Source: Apiospora phragmitis (lineage: Eukaryota; Ascomycota; Sordariomycetes; Amphisphaeriales; Apiosporaceae). Taken from it: a DNA stretch of 64,000 bases. This document shows positions 1-10,985 of this stretch, one piece after another. Location of the stretch: positions 3,782,001-3,846,000 of the forward strand of contig JAQQWL010000002.1 of NCBI GenBank assembly GCA_038363925.1. The letters are read 5' to 3'. The notes under the pieces are model-generated. The model had not been told where the DNA came from. It saw nothing but the letters and a program-made list of their open reading frames with translations, and searched no databases. Both the position numbers and the translations under genes were made by a program. Every line of letters begins with the position of its first letter. Within the stretch, counting starts at the first letter, position 1.

Positions 1-1992
1 TTTGTTTACTGCAGAGATATAGATATGCCCGATGACTAATGTCGGGCTTGTGCTGTCCCGTCTATTGGTCTGGTATTGGGCTTTTATACCTACCTCTGAA
101 GAAGACCTCTGTCCTGGGTATACCAAAACACCCCCACATTTATATGTGCGTTCACTTATTTGAGACCAGACTATTTGACCGCTCCCTTCCCGTTACAGTA
201 GTCTGTCTGTCAGGTCAGTCTCGCTTGACTGGATTTATTTATATCACGATAATGTACTTTGACCAAATCGAAAGGGGGGGGGTGAAGAGACGCGCTCCAT
301 ACCCATACCTACGCTAGACGCAGGCAAAATACAAGTACATTGGCAAGAGCAGGAGAAACTGGGACCTTCCCACTTTGACGGTCCCAAGGTCGAGCAAGCT
401 GTGACAATGGGACACAATCAATGGAGAAGAGCAAAGCAGTTTTACATCCCGGAACCCTGGCCAAAACTGCAGGCCATGCCATGCACATATGTAAGTCGAC
501 CTCACCTTTTTTTCAGGGATGGATGGACTGGATTGACACAGACACACCCCTCCCCAAGTCCCCAATGCCCACACAGCACACATACATACAGAACAAGTTA
601 TCAACAGCCTTGCCCGTCATTGCAGTGGCGTGCAAAAGCAAAAGCTGCTAACCTAGCCCCTCTTGTCTTGTCTCCTAGGTGCTAGGCTCCAAGGTCCCCA
701 TCGCGGAACTCCGTCTGTGTCCAGCTGTCTAATCTGTCTGTCCGTCGTCGTCGTCTTTCCTTGCCAGCCGAGTCCACCGACTGCAGACTGCGCTTCTCGA
801 GCCACAACTTTTTCTCTCCTACCACTCATTACCACTCTCTCTTCCCCCGTCTTCCCTTCTCTTTCTCTAGCTTGCACGCTATTCGCCTGTCTGCTCGCCC
901 TAGCGCCTCGCCAAACAGTCGTTACGTCTCGATGGACAGACCATTCACACGCCGTTATATCAAGCACGCTTAAGTCTGTCTTAGCCACGCTCTCTCTCTC
1001 TCTTGGGAACGCTACCCGTCCTCCTCTAGTCGTCTTGTTCGGATCTGCTCCTTGCCCCCCCCCCATAAGGCACGACTAATCAAAAGCCGTTGGACTAGCC
1101 TACAGACCTTGTGTAGTGTTTTTCCTCATTGTCTCTCGCTATTATCTACATACCGTACTACTACGTCGTAGCTACTACTACTACTGCTATCTACCTTACC
1201 CTATTCTACCAACCCTGACCGTCGATTGCTGCTACTGCTACTACCATCACGGCTACATTTTCTCCGACTAGCTACCCGACCTGCTGCAATTTGCACACGG
1301 ACTGGGACTGGCTTGTGTATCAAGTATTCCTGGATATATATTGTTCATTAACCCCAGCCCAGAATAAAATAGGCCAGGCTCATCAGCTACTCCACATTGC
1401 CAGAGCGCCCTTTGTCGACTTTCCTCTTCGGCATTGCCTAAATTGGTCGCAGCGTGCCATACACATCATCTCATCAGACAAATTGCCGTCCCGTTTTGTT
1501 TTTTCCTGGCTCGCTCTCTAACGAGATCGATGTATCTTGCTTGTCCCGGGCCCTGTTCAGTTACATCCTATTAGTCGAGCTTCTCGACCGTCACCACCAC
1601 GCCGGTCCCTCTAGTGTGTCCAAGATACTACCTACGCCGCACCCGCATAGGCACCATCCTCACCTTATGCCCCCAAACTAATAATCTGCCAATATTACCT
1701 GCCATATGTATGCGACACCGACGATCAGATGAGGCTGGGCTTTGCTACCCAAAACAGTCATAAGCCCCGCTTGCTTCCTTTTCTTACTCTTCTAAGCTGG
1801 CCGTCCTCTCCAGCTTATCATATCTCTAAAGGTTATTAGCTCCTATCTATGTCCTCTTCGCTTCCCCCGTTCTTTTTTATTTGAACTCCCATCTTGTCCT
1901 TCTTGCTTGCCCGCCACATTGCTTGTTCGGTTCCGCTCGTTTTCCTTTCCTATGTGCATACATGCTTTGCTGCCAGACTAGTCTTCGTTACG
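1..1992. other. Upstream region and probable long 5' leader
   Basis: No convincing coding region is visible. From about 660 to 1890 the plus strand is strongly pyrimidine-rich, with CT runs and CTACTACTA-type triplet runs near 1155-1190, which is typical of long 5' leaders of regulatory genes in filamentous ascomycetes. Several short upstream ATG reading frames lie here. I infer promoter plus leader for the gene starting at 1993. No TATA box or transcription start can be fixed. Confidence 0.5.
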
Positions 1993-3539
1993 ATGATGCT
2001 CACACTCAAGCAGCCAGTATATCACGGCTACCATACCGTCCATGATCTTCCAACACCACCCTCGACATCCCGACCATCGCCCCCCTTGACTGTCCAGGAA
2101 TCTTCTCAAAAACCATTGTCTGCGTTCCCTCGTAAGGCCAGTCCGTCTTTCATAGGGATGTCGGCCCCGCACCGCGGACTGCCTTTGCCGGCAGCCATGA
2201 CCATCGCCCAGACGGCGCCGCCACCGGGGCCATCCTTGCATTCCCAGGGTCCGCCCCCTCCTGCTCAAAGCCAGATGTTGGGCACGTTGCCTGCACCGCC
2301 TCAATGGCAAGGCCAAGGCCCCGGCACAGACGAATCCATGAGGAGTTGGCTTATGGCCAAGACGGAAGAGGAGAGGAGGCGGCAAGAGGAAGAAAAGACT
2401 CGACAGGAAACGTTACGTCTGGAGCAAAGAAGGTTGGAGCACGATATGCTTCGGACATCCTTGGACGAGGGCATACCGCCGCACCATGGTACCCGTAGTG
2501 TTTGCGGGGATGAGTGGGGGGAGCACTACCCTCAAGCCGCGTTGGAATGGGCGCAGCAATACCTGGCTCCTCAACACTCGCAACCTCCGCAACTCCTACC
2601 GGCCCAAGGGCAAATCTCGCCCGAGCACCGAAGAGATTCTCTGTCGCACCAGTATGCCCCCTATGCTGGCTCCGTGGGTGTTCCGTCCACGCCAGGATCG
2701 GGCCCTGGTCCACAGGGTGGTTTTGTGCCATACCAAGGCCCAGGTTCTCCCACGAGAGCGAGGGCACATACAATGTCCATGGCAGGTGGCCCGAGTGGGC
2801 GTTCCTTGGGCGGATCTCTTCCCCGTCTGAGTACAGGCGAGGCGATGGGCGGACCTTCAGTGGTCCCATCGCACGCTACGCATTTCTCTCGCTCAACAAC
2901 AAGCAGCTCCGCAGCAGGAAACGCAGTCTCCTTTATTTATTTCCACCACTGGCAACCGCCGACCTCGCAAGCTGGTTCGAACCAGCCTGCAGCCCCTTCC
3001 GGTTCGTCCAAAACCCAGCCCAGCCTGTGAGTATCGGTATAGCTAATGTTGCTATTCGTACTAGTGGATTCGCCGCGCAAACGAAAGGCCACGGGGCCGC
3101 CGGGCCGGCAGCCCAAGGGCCAAGCTCTCAAATCCGATATAGATCACCGCCGTTCAGCCAGTCAGGTGGCCCTTCCACGCTGGGCCACCCGCCTCCTGGT
3201 CGGCGCCGAGGGCATTCGCGCCAGCAAAGTGACATCTCGGCTTACAGGTCGACACGCGGCCGTGGGGACAGTTTTGGACCAGCAAGGGCCATGTCTCCCG
3301 GACTGGGCACACCGCGGGAGGGTGGGGCGCCAGAAGGTGGCTCCATGCAGCCTCGCGGCACACATTCAGTTTCGAGTCTACTGTCGGAACAGCCATCGCC
3401 CCGTTACGCCATGTCGGAGATGAGAAACCACCCACAAGGGGAGGAGCGAAGGCAGTCTCCGGTTTCATCGGAGGAAAGGTCGCGAGGTGGAGCCGCAGGA
3501 TTGGCACCTCTACGCGACGGCGACCGAGAACATGATTAA
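1993..3539 (+). CDS. Proline-rich coiled-coil protein, function unknown
   Basis: I do not recognise a named gene. The ATG at 1993 opens a protein beginning with a Leu/Pro/Thr/Ser-rich segment (HDLPTPPSTSRPSPP), followed by a charged helix (about 115-155) rich in Glu/Arg/Gln that should form a coiled coil. Then come Pro/Gly/Ser-rich low-complexity stretches and a tail with GRRRGHSRQ repeats. The best model is exon 1993-3026 and exon 3065-3539 (502 aa), with a 38-base intron carrying GTGAGT, a GCTAAT branch site and TAG. That intron is unusually short. The overall frame is open, but two internal segments look better in another frame: MVPVVFAGMSGG at 2486-2521, and a basic PRKRK motif near 3070-3084. 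This suggests compensated frameshifts or sequence errors. Low complexity plus basic motifs would fit a nuclear regulator, but that is inference only. Confidence 0.55.
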
Positions 3540-5550
3540 GGATGAGAAGAGGACGATGTGGACGACTACGGAGCTTCTGTTTCCGTGCGGCTACAGGTGG
3601 GAAGCCATCGAATTCATGCAACGAGCCTTACGATAATGTCCTATGAACGCCACATGAAAGACGCGATTTCCATCCTTTTGGGGGTTATGCTGAACGAGAC
3701 GATCAGCCAGACTTCGAAGTCTCACCAATGCCTTGGGTTCACACAGCAGAGGCAGACAGGCGGAATGTTGTAACTGAGCTTCGCTTGGCTCCAGTTTGGC
3801 AGACGTGCTCTCGTACGGCTTAGCTTTCGGTTCGACATGTGTATCTTTTCTACTATTTCCCCATATATTTCTCTTCCCCCTCTACTACGTGTATCAATTA
3901 TTACCTGCATAAGTATAGGGGCGGTTAGGACAAAAGCATGGCCTGGGGACGAACAGGCTCCAGGAGTTCTGGGCAAAGTCAGATATTCATTGATTTTCCA
4001 TTGCGGTGGGGGGGAGATGTACAGTGCTGTGGTGAAAAGAATCGTCTGGTAGGCGGCTCAGCTCGGGCGGGAGGTAGAGGCGGTGAAAGCAGAGCAAAGA
4101 CAATACAAGCTGGAGCTGACGAACCGAGTCGGATGCCGACGGGGTAGTTCTGACAGGGCCTCGACTTGTTGTGCCGCGTCGGGTCGCGGATTGAAATGCA
4201 GGCAATATAAGCATGCAGCATCGCCAGGATAAAACCAGCCAGTGCGCATATTTGTACCACTCTGTGGTTTGACTGCCACGCAAGCGCAGCCAGCTTCCCA
4301 GTCGGACACGGTAACGAGACTACGAATGGGCTGAAGCTTTGAGCTTGACATGGCAGGCAGGCAGGAAGACAGACAGACACAGGCAGACAGACAGGGATTG
4401 TATGTAGTAAGGGTACCTGTATCAAGTAGGAGAAAGATGACCCGACGTGTTGATACTGTTCCGGGATGCTGAAACACGAACGAATAGCAAATCATTTCCC
4501 AGGAAATTGTCTGGTTTTCTTTCTTCTTTTCCTTACCCTTTGGCCCCTTGGACTCTCTGTGAGACTTGACGTAACCCACAGTCGGTCGTCAGGGTGGCAG
4601 TTGCTGACAATACGATGCCCTTTATTACTAGTAATTCTTGCACCGATTATGCAAGTCGTAAAAAGAGAAGATAGGGGGGTACTAATCAAAAGAAAAAAGA
4701 AGAAAAAAAGAATTTCCAAAAAAGGAAAATAACCGTACCATACGCCGGCTCTGATAGGTTGGATTCAGCCAGACCTGGCGCACCAATGGTCGACCCTCGC
4801 CTACGGACCGAGACATGGACAGAAACAATATGGAACGATCATTGTAGCAATCCAGTGAGAGAGGAGAGAGAGAGTGTGTGTGTGTGTAAGTAGGAAGAGT
4901 GAACAAGAGCTGAGCAGCAGCTGTGCAAAGCTGGCCCTCCTGCCCCTGCGTGAACCCCTCAGCTGAGGCCGGCCAATCTGGGCCGTAGATCCGTTTCGTT
5001 TTCTTGCTTTCTTGCCAGTCGGAAGCTGAAAGGGGAATATGATCACCATCTCGGCAGCTTATTTCAGCAATGCATGCGATTGGCATTTTGCTAGCTACCA
5101 GACGTACGTACGTACGTAACCTAGTAACTTGCAACCCCTTCCTTCCTTCCGTATTATCTACTTCTACATACTACATAATTACATACGGACTGCAGAAGAC
5201 GCACGAGTAAGCAACCGAAGGAAGGGATGGCCGCGGCTAACCAGAACCGACATCTTATCATTTGTCCGCGTAGGCGCCCAAGCCGACGGGATGTGTTGGG
5301 ATGATGGGATGATGGCACGCATCGGGGATGCATTGGGATGATGATTGGACGTGGCCCTTTCCTTCGTCCCTCCCTCACCTTGCTTGTTTTTGTTGTCCCT
5401 AACCTACTTACCTAGTCAGTAGCCAAGTTTAGAAAGCATTGATTCGAACAACAAATTCTTGCTCTGAAAAGGATTATAAAAGCTATATAACGCGGCATAA
5501 GACGATACTCCATGCTGTATGTGTCGATATCTATTTGCGACTACACACCT

Positions 5551-5560
<10 letters not shown>

Positions 5561-5582
<22 letters not shown>
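5561..5582. repeat. (CA)11 microsatellite
   Basis: Eleven uninterrupted CA units, preceded by a CGCGCG stretch. Alternating purine-pyrimidine of this kind can adopt Z-DNA and is length-unstable. It lies in non-coding sequence. Confidence 0.9.
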
Positions 5583-6076
5583 AACACATGTGTACGCACA
5601 GAAAATTGGACATCGTACCACCCACCACCACTTGGCTACCTTCCTACTCCATCCACGATACGACATGACAGGTCACCTCCGATGGCGACTCCGAACTTCT
5701 CCATACCCTTGGACTCCCTTTCGGCCGGGTCGGGTCTCCATTTGAACAATTACAGCAACACATATGCACATAGTACATATACAGCACTTGCTGGCATGTG
5801 TTATATAAATATATCTATGCCACTGCTGTTGCTGCACGGTATTTTGCGTTATGCAGTTCCGTGATGGAGGTAGGTTTTCGTTCTTTGGGGGCCGGCCACG
5901 CACTGCTGCTGGCGGAAGTCAACCCGGTCACCACCCTCGCCCTGGACGATGCGATGCGACCCCTCGTGGTAACATCCATCTGTATGTCGTAGGGTTGCTG
6001 CTACCTCAGATCCCCCTCCCGAGAGGGAGAGAGAGGGAAAGGTCTGGCTGTATGGCGAGAAGTCTATCCGCCTATC

Positions 6077-6124
6077 AAACAACAACGACAACAACGACAA
6101 CGACAACAACAACAACAACAACAA
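6077..6124. repeat. CAA/CGACAA trinucleotide tract
   Basis: Imperfect array of CAA and CGA triplets about 48 bases long, ending in a pure CAA run. It lies in non-coding sequence. A short polythreonine-like peptide encoded across it has no other coding character. Confidence 0.85.
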
Positions 6125-7738
6125 TATCGCTACAAGCCGTGCCTTTTTCTCCCTCCTCAGTTTCTGGCGACCTTGTACGCCTGGATTTGGATATGCATCG
6201 ACACGCAAATTTCTTCACCCGGTTTATATTTAGCAGCCTCACTTAAGGGAACCGCCAGGGTGTGTAACCGGACTGGAAGTCGACATATCTCATGGCATTC
6301 ATCCCCGCGATGATGGCCGGCAAGTGCCGCTCACTCATCACTGCGTCTAGTACCTGCCCAATATGGTCGGCCGGCGTCAAGGCGGGCCCCTCTTCCCTCC
6401 TTACCATACTCGCTTCTTCCGAAGCGTACTAAGGGCGAGGCGTAGATGATACTCTTCGCGCTTCACCAACCACTGCGGCGTGGTAGCAAAGAGAAGCAAC
6501 GCTTCAACAAACGAACAACCATCGCCGATTTATGTCTATATTTGCGTTTCGGAAATTATTGTCCTCGCGACAGATTGCAAGAGCTGGCTCGATGAACAAT
6601 TCGACAGGGCTCAGATGCACAACGACGCATGGGCTGGCGGATGTTGTGTCTTCGGCTCCAGCACGCGGACGTAAATCAGGACAGCTGACGAGCCATCTTC
6701 AACGGTAGTGAGTTCAGTGGCCTGTTATCACAGCAGAGGGAAGAAAGTCGAAGTGGCATTCCGTGCAATCAACATGTATGAAGACGGCACCAAGAACCAA
6801 GTCAAGGAATGTCCGGGTTGATCAACATCGGGGACGAGGCATCTACACAGCAATCCGGCTAGACACAAGGCCAAATAGCAAGAGCAATTTGTCACCACAG
6901 GAGCAGGCATGATGGCGGCTATTCCTTGATAGAACTTAATCGAGCAAGTCGTATCCCGACTTTCTGTACATTACCATAACAATATTCCAGTATGATACAT
7001 ACAAAACGAGACTTGTGTGTCCATCGTGAGTTTCGGGTCCTCCGCAGAACATATGGGCTTCGTACCCGGAGAGGCCAAGGAGAGAAGAAGTGGAACAAAT
7101 GACGACGACGACGACGACAACAGCACTCCCGGCCTTCCAACTCCAGTAGCCCCATACATAATTACACAACAAACAAGCAGCCCTCTGCCACCGGAAAGTA
7201 ACCCCGACCACTCGCCACTTCTGCTTTGCCCCCCGCGAAAGCGGATGTTCCATATACATAGTCTGCGTAGAAAAAGATTAAATAGCAGTTAGGAGGGTGA
7301 AAATAAGTCCAAGACGTGGTATGATGAAGCGTCGTCTTGGTATGCGTGGGGTATAATGCGGGCTCCTGCAAAGTGTATACACACGCCCCAGTGTGTGTGT
7401 GTGAAGAAGACCATCCCCTCCTGTTACGCCAGCAATGCAGCAGGCATGACGCTTTTGAAGCCTTCCCATGCAGACACGCCCACTGGAACAAACAAATAAA
7501 CCCCGAAGAAAACAAGCGACAGCGACAGAGACAGAGACCCTTGTCGCGGCCCTGTAACGATGACAATAGACAAAAAAGGAGAGAGAAAAAAAAAGGAAAA
7601 AGACACAAAAGGGATGGGAGTGGATCGATCTCACCCACGTGCCAGTCCGGTCCTCTCATACGGCAACAGTAGTATTGGCAGTACCAAGCTTCTTCAAGGC
7701 CCCCTTTTGCGCTGCGCCAAACTCCGAAGGCGGATATC

Positions 7739-10700
7739 CTAAATCTTCTTCTTCTTGGTGTGGTGTTGCCTGTATTCAGCCCGGATCACCTTCATCAACA
7801 GATCCTCGTTCTTGACGGGAACCCACGAAGTCAAGGCTTTCATGGCGTTCTCGAATTCCGCGTCAATCACGTGGTTGCGCAAAGCCTGGACGATTGCTGT
7901 GCTAGTCGCATGCAGGATATCGAAACTATTCGAGGAGTCGGCCCTCGTGGCGCCCTTGCCAGCCGAGCCAGGCACCTCGGGTGCCGCGGGGTCGGATGAT
8001 TCCCCGAGCAGCATGAACACATCCCAGACTCGGAGTTGTGCGGGAAACGGTATCGACAGGTTGAACAGCGTCAAATACCACCTTGTTGCATATGCAGTGG
8101 GATCGATGCTCAACTCCTGCAGCTTGCTTGCAACGTCCTTGCCAGCGAGCCAGTTCGTCTCGAATTTCCTCAACGCGTCCATCAGATCGACGAAACCTGA
8201 CGAGTACAGACGATTCAGGCCCCGTACTTGCCACAGTCGAACGAGCATCACAAAACACCTTTCCTCGTCGTAGTAGCTGAGAAGAGTCGCCCCCAAGGCC
8301 GCCATGCCTTGTACATATCCCGTCTCAGGGAAGTAGAGAGATAGAGCATGCAGAACTCTAAACAGAAGTCGCTGGCCGCCCTTATATCTCTTTCGAAACA
8401 TGATATGCTGGTTGATGGTTCTCGGAACGTCAAGATCGATTTGAACATCGTCGGGCGATGGGACCTCTTGCAGGTTTTTGTAGATAATGTAGAGTTCATC
8501 GTCCGATGCGAAACGCTCCTTGCTGTTTTTCGCACTTGTGGACAGGAAGGACCACCATGCTGCCGATCGCCAGCAATCGGGAATTCCTTTCCACGTCCGA
8601 TCGACCAGCTTGGGTTGCTTCAGGTCGAATTCAAAGAAAGAACCCTCTCCCTCGGCTCCTGGCTTCACCACCGTGGCCATCTTCCGCCACTTCTCGGTGC
8701 GTCGCCATTCCTTGTATTTGGCGTCATCGGCAATAGTCGCGGCCGACTTCTCGTCCCCTATGCTCGTCAGACCCAACTGCGGCGCGAGCATATCTCCAGC
8801 TTCGTCCGTCCACCTCCGATCCCTGTTATGAGGCAGCAGGTTGGCGGCTCGATGTAGAGCCGAACGAGTGGAATTCCGAGATGTCGTAGAAAGCCCCGAT
8901 GCTTGCGTATTGAGAGACCGCGCCGACATCTTCCTACTTGGCCCGCGCTTCGATCCTAGGTAGCCGGAGTGTGTAGCCATGTCTCCCATTCGAAGTAGGG
9001 CATTGCGCTTCTTGTTTGGTGAGTATTGGCCAAGCCGCTCGTAATCGGCTGGCGTGCTCGCCCGCGACTCTGGCCGCCTTTTCATGATGAAACCGTAGCG
9101 ATCGACATCCTCCACATTGACATTTTCCCAATCTTCAATGCCGCCGGCGAGTTCGTGTAGTTTCGGTGCATCCTCAGCGAGTGGCCACGCAGTAGATGCC
9201 GTGGACTCTCGGGTTCCAGGTGCCTGCGGAGTAGGATTTCCAGGAGGAGGATCGCCAGAAGTGGGATTTGGGCTTCCGATCGGGCTGTCAGAACCAGGCG
9301 CGTTAGCAAAGTCATACAGAGGCCTATACTGGATATGCAAGGAAACCGTACGCGTCATTCTCATCCACATCTGACGGAACTTCTTCTGTTGGCTCCAGAC
9401 GCGCACTTAGGGCTGAGCGCCTGCCACCGTCCTCCCACATAGAGACCAACCTCCGGCTCATAGAGTGATCTCACCTTTTGAGATTCCCTTTCTATATCTA
9501 CTGGTGTCACCCGAATTCTGGGGTGGACTTTGCGGCGTCGTGGGCGTCGGCGGTAGTTTGGCTTCGGGCGAGGATTCGTCAGCCGGGGCTGGCGCCAGCA
9601 CTGTTGCTGCTGGCGAAGAGGGACAGGCTCTTGCTTGGCGTCCGGTGGCGATTGACTGGGCATTGGCTCCTCTTCAGCGATGATGGTCGGCATCGTGGTA
9701 GGTGTTCTCGGCACCGTGAAAGCGGACCCGTCGACTTGCGACTTGGCCATAAGGGACGGTGCAAGAGGAGACGGGTGAGGAAGGGGACGGGCGCTCACTG
9801 GCGGGCGCGTCGTTCAAAGCGCCAGCATCAGGGGGGCTGACGACCTCAGGTTTTTTCCCAGCGAGCATGATGCTTCCGCGCTTGGAAAATGACATCTGGG
9901 TGATGAACTGGGAAAACTCGTCATCCTCGACCCTGGGTATGGTCGTGGTCTTCAGGTTTGTCGAAACCCCAGTATCAGGTTGCTTGGCGGCTCCATGTGC
10001 TAAATGAGGTGGGGGCACGTCAACGACAGGGGCTGGGACAGGGGCCGGTGACTTCCATTGTGGGATGGGAGCGATATTAGACGCGGAGCGCACGACAGGG
10101 GCTGTAGCGTCCTTCCCCACCAGGGACGTTTCCACATCAAGCACCATGTCATGATCATCCACTTGATGAACCTGCTGCGCCGGGAGCGCTTTCTTCTGCA
10201 GCTTTTTGGACTTCATAGAAGGCAGCAATATTGGAGGGGAGAACCGAAAAATGAAAGAGGGTTTGGAAAATATGGAGGCCGGCTTCTCTGGGAAGCTTTC
10301 GGCAGCCGAGGGGGGTGTAGTTGGAGATGTGGGCGATGCGGTGTTGTTGTCTTCAGATAATCCTGGCGACGGGAGAGGGATGCTGCATTGGCTACAACGG
10401 TCGTTGGCGCCGTTCAAGTTCCGGTTAATCTCGTAACCAGAGTGCAGCGAAGGCGAGGGTGCACCCGTCCTAACCCTTAGCTTGGGGATAGTGAAGGTAG
10501 TGCTGTCGTCGTCGGCGCTGCTAGTATACGAGTCCGGCGCAGGGCGGATCGCAATTGACTCGAACTTCTTGTAAGTAAAAGGATCCTCTTCCTCGCTCTC
10601 CTCGTGAACGGTGGGAGAATGGGACGAGGGGGCGCGATCTAAATGGCGTTGCAGGTCTTGGAAAACGGTGCGCGGCGTCGTGATGGCCCTCAGAGCGGGA

Positions 10701-10985
10701 TGGGTCTCGTTGGGTTGAGGAGGGGTGCAGTTGGGAGGGGCAGCAACGACGTTGGAAGACAAAGAAGAAGAAACAGTAGAAGAAGGTCGCGTGGCGGAGG
10801 TGCCGGCGGTAGCAATAAGTAGAACGGTTACGCAAAGGAGAACGAGGTGGTGGGATGGGAATGGGAGGTTTGGCCTGCACAGTCTGGTCGTATCGTAAAG
10901 CGATCAGACTAGTATCATCTCTGAAAGGGACGAGCGCAGCAGGCCGGCTCTTGTAGCGCACGCTGGAGTATTTTTGGGGCGCCAT
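7739..10985 (-). CDS. TBC-domain Rab GTPase-activating protein
   Basis: The C-terminal part (9406 down to 7739) encodes a clear TBC domain. It has the R-x-x-x-W segment (RTWKGIPDCWRSAAWW), the arginine-finger motif IDLDVPRT and the glutamine-finger motif TGYVQGM, followed by the helical remainder and a Lys-rich C-terminus. TBC proteins stimulate GTP hydrolysis by Rab GTPases in membrane traffic, with Arg and Gln supplied in trans. The N-terminal half is a Ser/Pro/Thr-rich, probably disordered region, conserved-looking around VFQDLQRHLDRAP and in the acidic EESEEEDPFTYKKF. I place the start at the ATG at 10985 (MAPQKYSSVRYK), but the path from there is not a single open frame. Coding-like sequence switches frame near 10830, 9800, 9620 and 9470. 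I could find introns for some of these switches but not all. The TBC identification is firm; the N-terminal model is not. Confidence 0.72.

Larger units (their letters stand above)
3540..7738. other. 4.2-kb region between convergent genes, simple repeats
   Basis: No supportable gene. It lies between the 3' ends of two convergent genes. It contains many short tandem tracts: GGCA/GACA runs at 4350-4396, GA/GT runs at 4856-4888, an ACGT tract at 5102-5117, a CA tract at 5561-5582, a CAA/CGACAA tract at 6077-6124 and a GAC run near 7100-7118. Confidence 0.5.

Noticed and set aside
2971..2986. tRNA T-arm-like GGTTCGAACC
   Set aside because: No acceptor stem, D-arm or anticodon arm can be built around it, and it lies in an exon. 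No other stretch in the window folded convincingly as a tRNA.
2484..9800. Programmed ribosomal frameshifting as the cause of the frame changes
   Set aside because: No slippery heptamer with a downstream structure is evident at the switch points, and several unrelated genes are affected.
10740..10850. Hydrophobic stretch (LVLLCVTVLLIATAG) as a signal anchor of the TBC protein
   Set aside because: It exists only in a frame closed upstream by stops. TBC RabGAPs are normally cytosolic, so it may be chance in a pyrimidine-rich stretch.
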